64,000 bases of DNA from Agrypnia vestita (GCA_016648135.1 JADDOH010011236.1:1-64000); one strand, 5' to 3'; positions 23,215 to 35,052 are shown, counted from the first letter of the stretch. Program-made: numbers and translations. Notes: generated from the sequence alone by a model not told the origin.

Positions 23215-23430
23215 AAATAGATTTTTTCCGGGTTTTTATTATTTGATTCGACTTGTTTTATAGCGAATAAAGCGAGCTTTTTCATAGTCGATATAAGTTA
23301 CTGTAATGATTGTTCAACTTTTTGCAAGACAAAAATTTTGAAAAAAAATGCAATATTTGATATTGCATATTTCCATAACTATTAATTAGGTCATAGTCGC
23401 TTGAACATTTTCGACTCATCACCAAGGCAT
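23215..23430. repeat. Partial arm of the same TIR element
   Basis: Shares GATATAAGTTACTGTAATGAT, TTGCATATTTCCATAACTATT and TTGAACATTTTCGACTCAT with the right half of the 22495-23189 element. It lacks the CAGGG end. Confidence 0.6.
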
Positions 23431-23600
23431 TCATCCACACAAGGAATTCACCTGTAAAGTTTTGGCCTCATAAATAGATACATAATTTTTATTTAAAAAA
23501 TATAGATTTATTAAAAAATATTTTTTTGTAAACATCGTGTTACTCAGACATAAACCATCTTTATTAAAGGTTTGAACAGACGTACGTACGCAGTGTTTAA

Positions 23601-24844
23601 GGGGTTTCGTGTAGTCAGGATTTTTAAAAAATCGAAAATTTTTTTTAGTATTTTCTTAAAGCAAAATGTTTCAAAAATATTGTGTGGAAATATCAACGCG
23701 ATCCGGTTATTAGTTTTAAAGATATCCAACGATAACTGTAGGGCCCTCCGCTGCCGCCCGTACTGATACGCGGACGCTACTAGAGCCGGCCGGGCTGACA
23801 AACGGCGCGACTGCTGCGGAACGCGGTTTTTACCTGTTTAATTGTAAGAATAATGTACGAAATTTCTTTTATACTTCTTCTTTTAGACATAAGACCCTTT
23901 AGGCTAACTGAGATTTGATTTAGTATTAGTACTTCAGTGGCAGTGAAACCCAGCAGTCGATAGGTAGTTGTGCGTGTATTATAATCATTTTCAAAAATTT
24001 ATAATGAGACATCATGAAGGTATGCAAGGAATATTAATGATTGCCAATGCATAGGATTACATTATGGACCTAATGCACACCGGTATGCTGAAAAAATCGA
24101 TATAGAGCGCATAAAGATTGCTGACCAACGTGCAAATCAGGTCACTCGAGAAGGCAAAATGAGACGTAGATAAAAAAAAATCGACATCTTGGAGGCTTAA
24201 ACATCGGCAGAAGATGTATTATATGTACCAGAAATAGACGACTCTACGCAAGTAATTTTTTAAATTGTATTTGTATTAATTATTTATGCATAAAACTTTA
24301 AACGCGTTTTTCTCAAAATAACGTTTTCAAAAACGGTGTCCACGATATTTTAAAAACTACTCGACAGATTTAAATGAAATTTAAACATCATATTTTAGGC
24401 ATTAAAAACTTGTGCTTAATCGAAGGATTTTTTTTTGACTTAAACTTTTTTTTTTATAAATAATAAATGAGTGATTTTTTTCCTCAAAATTCATAATTAA
24501 GCTTTCAAAGACCGCCATTTTGCTAAATTTGAAAAAAAATAAAAAAGCTTCGATTAAGCACAAGATTAACTATTGAACTACTAATTTCTTTTTGTTTTAT
24601 TAAATTTAGATAAACCACTAAGAAGCACTGATGGACACCGCGAGGCACTACTTACAAAACAGGGGTCGAGAAACGAGATTCTATCGTGGTCCAGTATTAA
24701 TAATATTATTTGAAATTTTAGGTATAGTTACTTAAAATATAGTGTAAAACGTTGGTATTATGAATTCAATCAAAACATTAAACAACCGTTCAAAAAAAAA
24801 TTGAAAATGTCTATTTTTTTGCGCCTCTGACTACACGTAACCCC
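23601..24844 (+). mobile_element. TTAA-flanked DNA transposon (Kolobok-like)
   Basis: Both flanks are TTAA (23597-23600 and 24845-24848). The ends are GGGGTTTCGTGTAGTCAG and its near-perfect inverse (17 of 18 match). A TTAA duplication with GGGG ends fits Kolobok better than piggyBac (which usually starts CCC). The element is 1244 bp and contains a decayed coding stretch. A CpG-rich stretch (about 23740-23830) lies near the left end. The superfamily assignment is an inference from ends and duplication. Confidence 0.75.
24042..24255 (+). pseudogene. Transposase C-terminal remnant in TTAA element
   Basis: The plus strand reads CIGLHYGPNAHRYAEKID, then IERIKIADQRANQVTREGKM and RRR before a stop at 24171. 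A second piece reads AEDVLYVPEIDDS. This order (a Y.P...AHRYA..ID patch, a basic helical stretch, then YG/VP.IDDS) recurs in C-terminal tails of arthropod transposon-encoded proteins that I remember, but I cannot name the family firmly. There is no catalytic core. Its place between the terminal repeats supports origin from the element's own transposase. Confidence 0.5.
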
Positions 24845-24848
24845 TTAA

Positions 24849-25834
24849 GGAAATGTAAAAAGTGAAGACACTTTCCTCCTAAAAACTCGGTTAGGGAGTA
24901 ATAAGTAAGTTTAATAAAAATTTAAAATGGAAGAAAAAAAATTTAAAAAGATTAAAAAGGTAAGAGGTAAATGAAAAAAAATAAAAGTCAAACATTTTCC
25001 GAGGGAACGGGAGAAAAAACTCAAACTTTGTTCTCTTAACTTGCAAATAAATAAACTCAGTAAAGATAAAAATGTTCCTATTTGATAAATGTTCCTAATA
25101 AATGTTATTTCTACGATTTTACAATACTTTATTAGTTTTTAATTAAATGAAAAAAGGACAGGCGGTTCTTTGTTAGATGTTATGTCTTGTAACAAGTTAA
25201 AATGTACATGTCATATTTGAAGTACACGTAAAAATATTTTGGTTTCCTAATTAAGATTAGATTCTGTTTGAACGTTTAATTCTGTAAATACCTAAATACT
25301 GGAATCTAGTATTCGAAAAAGTCGAACAAATTCCGATAAAGAAAATAACAGCGCTATTCCGACCCCTAGTTACAAGTGGCTAGGAAATCAATCATCGTGG
25401 AATTTAGAGGTGACTAAAATATGACATTAAGAAAAGCGTGGTGTACAGACTGCCATTACGTTGAAATCAACGTGCTTATTAACAGATCCAATTGATTTAA
25501 TATCCACGAGCATTCTATCAATATACGTATGTTATATACAGAATGATGATTCATGGCGTACCACCGCCGTGTTTTCGACAATACTATCAAACTATCGGTG
25601 ACGTGTTGAATATCAGGTGAAGCGTGTATTTTAGCCATTTGAGCCATACCAGAATTCCATACCTGATAAAACGGGACCTGATAATAGCGAGGATATAACA
25701 ACAACGTTTGGTAAGAGAACTGCGATAATTAATAGGGAAAAATAAAAGGAATTTAATCTACCTCAAAAAACGCTAGTAACCCATAACACGTTGTAGTCTC
25801 TTTTGCCAGCAAGAAAAATACCAAAGGAGCCAAA
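24849..25834. other. AT-rich, no gene seen
   Basis: Only poly-A/T tracts and short frames. The 82-codon minus frame at 25456-25704 is not recognised. Confidence 0.45.
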
Positions 25835-25836
25835 TA

Positions 25837-27120
25837 TTAGGTCCTTACATATGAAATTGGCGTTTAGTATGGGAGGAACATAAAGCCGATTTTTTTATTA
25901 TAATATATTTATTTAATCAAAGTATGTACCATTGCTATCTATGCACTTTTGCCATCTCATAGGCAGTTCATCGATCCCTTTACTAAAAAAACCATTCGGA
26001 CGGGAATCAATAAAATCTTTGAAGGCGGTTTGGACTGCCCCATCGGAGTTGAATTTTTTCCTTTGCAAGAAGTTATCCAAATTTCGAAAAAAATGGTAAT
26101 CTGTTGGGGCAAGGTCCGGAGAGTACGGTGGATGTCTTAGACATTCCAATTGAAGCTCCTCTAATTTGGTAGCCGTCTGTTGTGCAGTGTGTGGTCTAGC
26201 GTTATCATGAAGCAGCAGTGGCCTAGAGCGATTAACCAGCCTCGGTTGTTTAGCAGCTAGCTTTTCTATCATGGTTTGCAGTTGCTGACAATAGACATCT
26301 GCCGTAATCGTCTGGCCAGATTTAAGAAAGCTGTAGTGAACGACACCAGCACTAGTCCACCAAACGCTCACAAGTAACTTTTTTGGAGTCAATTTTCGCT
26401 TGGGGCATGGTTTGGCTGGTTCGGCAGGGTTCAGCCATTGCGATGAGCGCTTCCGATTATCGTACAGGATCCACTTTTCATCACAGGTAATGATTCGATT
26501 TAAAATCCCTTCATTATTGTGCCGGTTGAGTAATGCAACGCAGCAGTCAACGCGCGTTTGTTGATTTGCTTCACTCAATTCGTGAGGTACCCACCTTTCA
26601 AGCTTTTTCACCTTACCAATTTGCTTCAAGTGGATTAAAACAGTTTTATCACTAACACCGCAGCCTGCAGCTAACTCGGATGTGGTTTGCGATGGATCCG
26701 CTTCCACAATAGCCTTCAATTCTTCATTATCAACTTTGGTCTCCGGCCGTCCAAGGGGCTTGTTCTGCAGGTCGAAATTTCCAGAACGAAAACGTTGGAA
26801 CCAAAAACGCACTGTGTTTTCTTTTGCGGCACCGTCGCCATACACATCATTAATCCTTCGATCCGTTTCTGCAGCACTGGTGCCACAGTGGAATTCGTAC
26901 TCGTAAATAACGCGATATTTCAAGTTTTTCATTTTGTAAACTGAGTGACGCAAAGAAAAAAACAATTGAGGAAAAAACAAATGAATTATAATTTTCAAAA
27001 TACAAATACAAAAGTAAATAGCTGTATAAATTTGGATATGGAATTCCTAACCAAAGAGAAGATATTTGAGATCAAATTTGCCAGTACGGCAAAACGCCAA
27101 TTTCATATGTAAGGACCTAA
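25837..27120 (-). mobile_element. Complete mariner element
   Basis: The two ends are perfect inverted repeats over 29 bases, beginning TTAGGTCCTTACATATGAAA, and TA flanks each side (25835-25836 and 27121-27122). The total length of 1284 bp is the normal size of a full mariner. A single uninterrupted transposase gene fills the interior on the minus strand. Perfect terminal repeats and an intact gene indicate recent insertion, and mariners are well known for moving between species. Sub-family is not assigned; the terminal sequence reminds me of mariners from moths and their parasitoids but I cannot confirm this. Confidence 0.95.
25913..26932 (-). CDS. Mariner transposase, intact, DD34D
   Basis: This nuclear enzyme cuts the element out at its terminal repeats and joins it to a TA target. 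The product is 339 residues from the ATG at 26932, close to the usual 340-350. The open frame extends 22 codons further upstream, but from a non-ATG, and MKNLKYRVIYEYEF matches the usual mariner N-terminus. Residues 1-110 carry the two helix-turn-helix DNA-binding motifs (GRPETK hinge at about 61-66), followed by WVPHEL at 114-119. The catalytic triad is complete: Asp151 in TCDEKW, Asp243 in LLHDNARPH and Asp278 in YSPDLAPTDYHFF, with 34 residues between the second and third. No stop or frame change is seen, so it could encode active enzyme. It is the only intact long gene in the window. Confidence 0.95.
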   Translation of the reverse strand: MKNLKYRVIYEYEFHCGTSAAETDRRINDVYGDGAAKENTVRFWFQRFRSGNFDLQNKPLGRPETKVDNEELKAIVEADPSQTTSELAAGCGVSDKTVLIHLKQIGKVKKLERWVPHELSEANQQTRVDCCVALLNRHNNEGILNRIITCDEKWILYDNRKRSSQWLNPAEPAKPCPKRKLTPKKLLVSVWWTSAGVVHYSFLKSGQTITADVYCQQLQTMIEKLAAKQPRLVNRSRPLLLHDNARPHTAQQTATKLEELQLECLRHPPYSPDLAPTDYHFFRNLDNFLQRKKFNSDGAVQTAFKDFIDSRPNGFFSKGIDELPMRWQKCIDSNGTYFD

Positions 27121-27122
27121 TA

Positions 27123-27819
27123 TTATAATCATCCAATTGTCATTTCAAGAAATACCATTTATTTAATGACAAAAAACTCAGCCCTATTGGATTATTTAAC
27201 AGCAGGTTAGTGATAATGTTACTAACATTGAAAAATAGGGTTTATGGAAATACCGGTCGTGGTTAATGGGGGCGAGGAAACACGGCAACACGTGAACGTT
27301 TTTTGCTAGTAACTTAATAATTGTGTATAAATAGACGGTTCCCTTCATATCTCCATTAGTGTTTAATACGTGATATAAAATGAATATATATTTTTTAATA
27401 ATAATCATACTTATTTAACCAACAAACATGAACGCCGAAGAATTAAGTTAACATTTTATATCTCATTTAGAACCAAATTTTGAAAAGGTGTCCATTTCCT
27501 GAATTGATTAAACTAAAGATGTTAAACATAATAGCTATCAAAGAACTATCTTGGAGGAGTCGTAGGTACCTATTATATTTTTAGTGTACTACACGGCAGT
27601 TTTGCATTACTCACGTTTTGATCCATTTTAACTTCAGAAAAATCAAGACACATAACAGCAACCATGGCTTTTGAATATTAATCTTATTAACAAAGGCTGC
27701 TGAACGAAAAATTCTTGTTATTAATATGAGTACCCTCTGTTCGGCTGGCGTTTAATTGCGTCCAAACTTTATTCTGATTCATTCTCATTAAGCAGTTACT
27801 CATCAAATGAAAACGATTA
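27123..27819. other. No gene seen
   Basis: AT-rich spacer after the mariner. Short frames only. Confidence 0.45.
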
Positions 27820-27940
27820 GTAAAACTTAAGCCAGCACATACAGGTAATAAGCCCTGAGACAACCTATAAAGACTTCCATACACGTTTCCTATATAAATA
27901 GATTCGTCTCTGTGAGCCTTCTATAATGCATCTTAATTAA
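27820..27940 (-). repeat. Foldback family, single arm
   Basis: Shares TTAAGCCAGCACATACAGG, AATAAGCCCTGAGACA, AGACTTCCATACACGTTTCC and ATAAATAGATTCGTCTCTGTGA with the arms at 13.7, 16.1 and 49.2 kb. Confidence 0.6.
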
Positions 27941-28003
27941 TGATTATTAAAACGTTAATATAAAAATATAAATTAAATATCCTTGTCTTGTTTACAAGAC
28001 ATT

Positions 28004-28193
28004 GTAGACCTCTTTCCATTTAAGAAAGACATTCGAATTAGTATGTGTAAGCCGTGCGTACGAGGTACATTGTTTCATTGTATGGGTATTTATACCAGTA
28101 AACACCAACACAACACACATTTAAATAATGTGCGTCGTACGCACGGCTTACATATACTAATTCGATTGTGTTTCCTTAATTGAAAAGGTCTAC
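28004..28193. mobile_element. Hairpin MITE with about 60-bp inverted arms
   Basis: The left arm GTAGACCTCTTTCCATTTAAG...GTAAGCCGTGCGTACGA and the right arm TCGTACGCACGGCTTAC...GAAAAGGTCTAC are inverted copies around a spacer of about 70 bp. The ends contain TA (28005-28006 and 28191-28192), which may be the target duplication. There is no ORF, and no second copy lies in the window. Confidence 0.65.
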
Positions 28194-28714
28194 CTTTTTG
28201 CTTTGTTTATATCTTTCATTTTAGTCCCTCTACCACAGCATATAATTTTGTAAAATAATGAATTACACAAATTTGTGTTTTGGTTTCTTAGTCGTTTATT
28301 AATTTGCCTACATTTGATCTACTAAGAAATAGTTAAGTCAATCTTACAATACAGAATAATACATTATGGAAATAAACGTGTTTCGCACATCTGAAACATC
28401 TATAAGCCCCAATTATAACAAGAAAAAATATTTGAACCAAGTAAAGAGATTTCCCAACTAGACCAATATTTACATTGACTTTCCTTTACTAAAATAGTCT
28501 TCATTGTTAATGATTTACAATTTTACATTTTTATACGATAAAAATAAAACTTACGTAAACTGAAAAGAATATGGAAAACTAATGATGTAAAAAGTCTTAC
28601 AGTCTAACAGAAATAGAATCAAGAACCTTCGAACATTGGTCTAAAATTAAATGCAGGTATAATCAACTTCCAAAAATATAATAGACTGCTGTATTACATC
28701 ATATGTGGAGCATA
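28194..28714. other. AT-rich, no gene seen
   Basis: No recognisable frame or repeat. Confidence 0.45.
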
Positions 28715-28927
28715 AAAGCAAAGGTAGCAAGCAATATTAAAATTTATAAAAAAAAATTAAACGCAGTCACCGAGGTAATTTAAAATCCACTGAATTTCTT
28801 CCAAAATCATGTTTCCTATAAATTTATAGGCTATTTTTCCGATAAAATCTCAAATTCAGTGTATTATAAATTAGTAATCCTCGGTGACTGCGTTCATTTT
28901 ATTTTTGGATATTGCTGCCTTTGCTTT
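28715..28927. mobile_element. Hairpin MITE, AAAGCAAAGG ends, TA flanks
   Basis: The left end AAAGCAAAGGTAGCA and the right end TGCTGCCTTTGCTTT are inverted, as are inner phrases AACGCAGTCACCGAGG and CCTCGGTGACTGCGTT. TA lies outside each end. A degraded relative with the same ends appears at 47649-47879. Confidence 0.7.
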
Positions 28928-28949
28928 TATACCCCCCGCATGTACATAG

Positions 28950-29060
28950 GTATACTCGTACGTATATGTATAATCCAGAGTATAAAATTGCACGCAGGTA
29001 AACTTAGTCCCTTCTTTAGGCGAGGGAATTGGGGCATAGCGAATGTATGTCCCCCATAAA
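28950..29060 (-). repeat. Dispersed repeat D, block 2, minus
   Basis: The minus strand reads GGGGGACATACATTCGCTATGCCCCAATTCCCTCGCC and related phrases that match 10740-10825 and 46689-46775 with divergence. Confidence 0.5.
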
Positions 29061-29376
29061 ATATATTTAAGATACATTTATAAAGCGTGGCATGGTAAAT
29101 GTTGGCCGTGACGCTTTCTGCTAGTATAAATCGACGGTCCCTACGTACACTAAGCCTAAAGCAATTTAACAGGAAATCTGTTAGAAGTTTGGCTTTACAT
29201 ACAAAATAAGCGTAGATATTTCTCCGCTTTTACGTCAGTTCAGATTTTTCCTTTCAAAAAAGTAGAAACATTTTTTTTTTTAAATTTTGTTTTGCGAAGA
29301 AGAGTATTTTCTATGTATTGGTACGAAAAAGTCAAGAATGCATTTTTGATTACGTATTTATTCCTGTATAATAAAA

Positions 29377-29600
29377 ACCCCTAGTAAACAAAACGTATTT
29401 TTTTACAATACTCGTCATTTTAAATATTTTAAAAATTCGTTCCAAACTAAAATGTATTCTCCAAGTAAAAAAATTTTTTTGTAATAAGGCGCGTCTTATT
29501 CATTAAGACATTATACTTTTGAAGAGTAGGTATTCTTTTTTAATTGTTTAAAGATTTACAAGCTCGTAGAATTTTTTTTAAACAAGTCAAACGTACTGGA
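29377..29600 (-). repeat. Dispersed repeat D, block 1, minus
   Basis: The minus strand contains CTACGAGCTTGTAAATC, GTTTGGAACGAATTTTTAAA and AATACGTTTTGTTTACTAGG, matching 10487-10690. Together with block 2 at 28950-29060 it keeps the order seen at 10.5 kb. Confidence 0.55.
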
Positions 29601-31683
29601 ACCAGCTGTGACACTAGGTTGTGTAGCAACATTTTTTTGTTAGTTCGTGTCTATATTTGGTGATATTGGTTCAACCCATCAAAGTGCTTATGTTATTAAT
29701 TGTAACATATTTTTAGTATTAACTTCAAAACCACCTGAATAATTCAAGTTACTTCAGTAAATACCTATATAGTTTAGGTTTTTGTTATAAATTTCACATT
29801 TACTATGGAAATAGAATATCGGTCCCTCGTTTTGAGGACAACACATAAACCATGGCGTCGGTCATAGTTGAATGCGTCGCACTCGATCACAGGTCACGGT
29901 TCCCAGTTATCAGGGTCTATGCCACATTTCTCCAGGTACCCTATGATTATATTTGAATCATTTCTTTGTGTTATGTTTCCATTATCTTCGCCTTATCGTA
30001 CTTTCTCTAGGTTACTTATTAGTAAAATTATCGCACAGTAAGTGGAATTCATTAAAATTTGGTAATTTTCGAGTTTGGGGTATTACTATATTTCTTCTCC
30101 TTTGTGACTTATTACTCTGCTTATCTGACGAAAATTTTTTTGAATCGATTTTTAACCCCTTTCCCGTGATCCAATCGAGCTGAAACTTTGCAAGCAGACT
30201 CGTGGCAACGATCAAGAAGATCTATCAAATTTTCGTTAAAAAAATTAATAAAATTTTGGATTTTTCAAATTTTGAATGGTTTTTTCATACAACTTATTAA
30301 GTTGTATGAAAATATTTCAACGCGTCTGGTAGACGTGAAACCTAATTATAGTATAATTTTGGATTTTTGGAAATTTTTTATTACTCCCTTTCGTAGCGTC
30401 GCCCGACCGAAGCCCAACGCGTAGGTTAAGCGCCAAACCAGTTTCCACTAGTAAATGAAAAGGGAGTATAATAAAAACTTGGTTTTTATGGATTACTTTT
30501 TTTCTTTTAATTTTAAACTAAGGTGTTTCGATTTTATTACTAATGCGATTTTATAATTCATTCCGACAGTCTGTTCCGACAATACTGTTACTTAAAACTC
30601 TGTACATATTCTACTATCAATGTGCTATCTAATAATAAAAAATGGATCGAACATCTGACACATGTGTGTACATCCAGAACATTTGAGTGTCGTATATAAT
30701 TATTTATAAAAATAATATTAAAACATACGTATCGATATATGCGTTAAGTACAAACTAAAGCGAAAAAATCACCACAAAGGACATTTGAAAAGCCTTGTAT
30801 AAATTATCTTTAGACTCACTTTATTATTACACAATTTACATACTCGTGCATATCATTAGCTGCTAATAAAACATTGCACTGACAAAAATATGGCTGGAGG
30901 GCTAGGAATAATTTCACTACCCTTAACTTTCCCTTAACCGAGCGTTTCGTGGATTAAAATCTGGTAAGGACTGAATCTGGTGCTTTTCTGTATTTAACAT
31001 TGACAAACTGAACAATGAATCACAATTTTTTTTTTTAAGTTCAGAAATCAGTTAAGAAATATATATATCCTTTTATTTATGAAATATATCCTTATATATC
31101 AAATATATCCTTTTTATACATAATTCGATGGTTCTAGGCAAAGCACAGCCATTGACTCATATTTTTTATTTGGTTATGTAAATTTTTATCTTACCACCGT
31201 ACCGTTTTCCTGAGGGTTTTACGAGAAATATTAGAGCGCCACATTTTTCTGTCCTGACATATCATTCTCATCTCATCCACATTCATACATATTCTAAAGC
31301 ACGCACGTCAATTATATTATTGAGGCATAACGAAACCATATTCCGTATCTGGTTTAAATGATCATTCCACGTCTTTTGAGGACGTGTTGTATTTTGGTTG
31401 TATCGATACTAGGAGCTTTGTTTCTTCTCACTGCTCATCAACCGTTCCATAAGATTGAGCCATATTTGAGACCATCTATTACAATAAAATTTTTGTTCTT
31501 ATAAAATGTTAACGTTTGCTTGGTTTTTGTAGTACTGTTAGTATAAGAGATGGAACATGAACGAACTAATGAACAATATCTCATAGTCGAATAGAGAAGA
31601 TAAGAAAGGTACTCTCTGACGGTTTGGAGTTTGGACACACGGAAGAAAGAATGTTAGAGAATGACCCGAAAGTTGAAGGTAAT
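29601..31683. other. No supported gene
   Basis: Overlapping frames at 29953-30424 and 30012-30215 are AT-rich and unrecognised. A short region near 31060-31110 repeats an ATATATCCTT phrase three times. Nothing else is seen. Confidence 0.4.
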
Positions 31684-32300
31684 CTAAAGGGAGGACCTTC
31701 GCCAGGGAGAGCCTTCATGGGACACCGCGACGAGGATGAATCCGCGATGTCCTCCTTTACAGCGATGGCGGCGAATCGGTCTTGTCCCAGTCCCGCTCGC
31801 GGAGAATGTTCTCCAATCGCGCCGGGTTATCTGTACGTAGTACGTAGGCGAGTGCGCCTCGTGACCGCATACCGCGGCCCGGAATGCGGTCCGGCCGCCC
31901 GCAGCCGCGAGGGCCCGGACGGCGTAAGCGACCGAGCGTCCGTCGCGCGGAAATAAACCCAATTAACCCCGAGCGTACGACGCGATTCGCGGCGGCGGCT
32001 TCGGGCGCGCGGTGCGGCGGCGAACCGATCCGCTGGCCGGCCAATATAGCCCCTGCGGACCGCGATGATAGGGGCGTTTAGAGGATTGACAATTTTTTGG
32101 CATGTATCGAAGATTTTTAGCGCGTTTTTGTGTCGGCCGAAAATTGGACGAGTAACGAAATTGTTACTCGCCGGGCGCGGGCCGGAATGCGCGCTGCAGC
32201 CGGCGCGCGGCGGACCAGCGGCCGCGGGCCAGCGGGCCAGCGCGGCCACCGATTCTCCGCTTCGAGAGTGAGCGCACTTGTTGGAACCGGGGCGCGGTGG
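31684..32300. promoter_or_regulatory. CpG-rich island, possible promoter or first exon
   Basis: The most GC- and CpG-rich stretch of the window, about 600 bp inside AT-rich DNA. Frames up to 140 codons are open on both strands simultaneously (31624-31956 plus, 31827-32249 minus), rich in Arg, Ala, Pro and Gly, and none shows a domain. I therefore treat the frames as by-products of composition. A TSS region of a nearby gene is the likeliest use, but a GC-rich transposon end or contaminating repeat cannot be ruled out from sequence alone. Confidence 0.35.
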
Positions 32301-32868
32301 TGGTATCAGCTGGGAGCAACTAAGCCGTTGCGAGGTAATAATACTTTAAAAAAAAGCACCCCTTACTTACGCCCTTTACGTTCGGGATCTGATAAGTATG
32401 CATCCCATATGGATGTTGGCGCTTTTACATCTATACGCCGCATATTTAAGCTGATCTTGATGACCAGTAGGAGACACAAAAAGAACGAATTGTTTATAGA
32501 AACAGTGGAGATTGACAATTGACCAGTAAGATACCTACACAAAAAGTTTTTTTTTATTAAGTTGCTTTTGTTCTTTTTCCTTGCTTTCAATCATACGGAT
32601 TTGTAAACGTTTAGACCAGGGTTCGCAAAAATCCGATATTTATAATAAATATCAAAATATCCGATATATATCCGAAAATATAAGAATATATAAAGATAAT
32701 AAAAACAAGTAATTTTCGTTATGTAAGTAGTTTAAACTGTCAAAATGGTAAGGCAAAATAATAAAAGGTGAGTTTGAATAAGGGAATCCTCAATTTTTAT
32801 TATCTTATGTAAACTAAACTTTATGATACGGATATAAGTCTTGAATTTCAATAAAAAGTTAGCCGTAG
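32301..32868. other. No gene seen
   Basis: Returns to AT-rich sequence. A run of ATAT/CGATAT phrases at about 32630-32700 recurs inverted at 33185-33260, around the MITE at 32869-33045. This makes a larger inverted structure. Confidence 0.4.
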
Positions 32869-33045
32869 GTATAGGTCTTTTTATATAGGTACCTAAGCTT
32901 TCAATTGAGTTAGTGTGGGTACAGTGCGAAATACGCGCATTGTTTCGTTGTGCCCTCTCGTATCCGTAAACTTAACAGAAACTTAACGTAATGCGCACTG
33001 TACCCACACTATCTTAATTGCAAGCTTATATAAAAAAACCTATAC
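32869..33045. mobile_element. Hairpin MITE, GTATAGGTC ends, copy 1
   Basis: Inverted arms contain GTATAGGTCTTTTTATAT, CAATTGAGTTAGTGT and GGTACAGTGCG-like phrases. A second copy, shorter in the loop and better preserved, lies at 59540-59670. Confidence 0.7.
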
Positions 33046-33918
33046 ACGATAGTTAAAGGAGATTCCCCCAATTTCCGATAAGATTGCCATTTCGGGAAAA
33101 TAATCTCAAATGTAGTTTTTTGCTAAGTGTTGCCAGTAAACATCAGTCTGCTAAATTTCTAGTTCAGAAGACAGTAAAATATCAATTAATATACATACAT
33201 ATATCCGCATAAATATCAAATTATATATATCACGATATAATATATCCGCTGATATACATCAGCGAACCCTGGTTTAGACATAGTAGATGTATTAAACTTG
33301 GGTTAGGTAATATCAATTTTTTGTTTATATTACATTAGTTTTTAGGTATTTTATGTAATCTGCTGCCGTTCTTTCATTTTTCAACACTTCCATAGGTACA
33401 GACGGGTCAATGTTATGCCGGTTGCACGGTTTTGCAATATACCAACCACAAGGGTACTACACTCAAAAACAAACACACACACAAGAAGGATTTACGGTTT
33501 ATAGAAACAGTAAAGATTTTTTTTCAATCAATTAAAATGTTTTTTGAATGCAATGCAAGAGTTGTATTGAGGGGAAAATAATCATGAGTCAGTATCCAAT
33601 ACTGGCACTCCACTGGATTTGTTGTACTGTCTCCATTTTTTTATTTGAGTCATTTTGACGGTGATAGAATTTCTCTTACTGCGCTTCGGGAGCGGCCTAC
33701 GCTACGCCCCAAATATTTCTGTGGCTCATCCTCAACCCATATCTCATCTACGAATAGTGGCCGGCAAACGTGGAAATGCAGACCACCTGTTCCCCTTTGT
33801 AAGGATCTGGGAGAACTCGCAAACCCAGCAACGCAAGTTTGAGAATGGTGCAAATAATAAACAAATGCAGAAAGGAATACTTATTAAAAATGTCCTTTCT
33901 TTATTCGCACAATGAGTA
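33046..33918. other. No supported gene
   Basis: Frames at 33645-33915 overlap on both strands, and none is recognised. The 86-codon plus frame at 33655-33915 ends just inside the next MITE boundary. Confidence 0.35.
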
Positions 33919-34061
33919 CAGTAGCCGGCAAACATCTTGAAATTCTACGGCATAGTGGGGGGAAGTTTGCGCATCTACCTTTCCACCAACGAGACCCAAA
34001 TTTCGTCTTCTGCGCATTCCCCCACTACGCCAAAGAATTTCAAGAAGTTTGCCGGCAACTG
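33919..34061. mobile_element. 143-bp MITE (CAGTAGCCGGCAAAC ends), copy 1
   Basis: Ends CAGTAGCCGGCAAAC and GTTTGCCGGCAACTG are inverted, with TA on both sides (33917-33918 and 34062-34063). A second copy of identical length sits at 58622-58764, inserted in a transposase pseudogene. The TA target and short size point to Tc1/mariner mobilisation. Confidence 0.85.
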
Positions 34062-35052
34062 TACTTACGTGTCAATCCAAAGAATTAAAATCTTGGAATC
34101 CAAATGCGCTGCAGTTGACATAATGCAAACCGCTCACAACTATATAAAATTTACACAACTATTACGGTAGGTAGTGCCTGCTACTTAATTTATAGTCAAC
34201 TTAGTGACAAGTCGACGGCAATGTACCTATGTCTCGCTTTTTCGTAAGCTCGGTTTAAAAAATACGGAGAGAACGAACGCAGAACGATATTTTTTGAGAC
34301 GTATGTTGGCGATATTACATAAATTTATTACGGGAAAAGGACATGAAACCACAAATATTATTTAAGGCTATTTTATTAAGCGTTAAGATTTAAAAAGTTC
34401 CATAGAAAAAAAAATTAGGTTCATAGAACATACCATTTCGAATCTTATATAGACAGAACACACTTATAAAAAAGAAAATTGCAATGAAATTTTACAAATA
34501 AACACGGAGGCTCTAGGTTAGGTAATTTAGAAATGGTAGAAATTTAAAAATTGCTTCCACTAAATATAACGACAGATTAAATGTAACGATTGTCCTATTA
34601 ACCCGTAAAAAATCACGGGATATAATAATTGCATCGCCTGAGCCGCGCGCTGATTGGAGTATAACACTCGGCTGCTCGCGGTTCATTAGTGGCTAGTCTG
34701 TGTTGTTGTTGTAATTCCAGCAAGTTACAGACGGACATTCGAAATTAGGATAATTGATGATGATGATTCCTCACTTTCATGTTTCTCTGTTAAACTTCTC
34801 TCCGTATCTGCTGGCATCATACTGGCACACAGCATACAAAGTGAGGCCACGCCCCCGTCTGGCTTTGATTGAATGATTGTTCGCTTTGCATTTTTTTTAT
34901 GAATTGGTTAGTGTGCGCCCGTCCTGACGATGATGCAGATTTTTTTTATTTTACGTGCACCTTTTACGCAATTTTAAGGTATATTCCAGACGGATCTGCA
35001 ATATTTCAGCCGTAGTTTGGCGAATGTTCTAGGCATGGCGGCGATGTTGTAA
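34062..35052. other. No gene seen; SINE B trace near 34729
   Basis: A short GCAAGTTACAGACGGACATTCGAAATTAGGA phrase at about 34730-34762 resembles the SINE B tail. Otherwise unremarkable. Confidence 0.35.

Noticed and set aside
26933..26998. N-terminal extension of the mariner transposase
   Set aside because: The extra 22 codons begin at a non-ATG and are not part of mariner transposases; the ATG at 26932 fits the family.
31624..32249. Long frames (up to 140 codons) on both strands
   Set aside because: Simultaneously open on both strands because of CpG-rich composition; Arg/Pro/Ala-rich without a domain.
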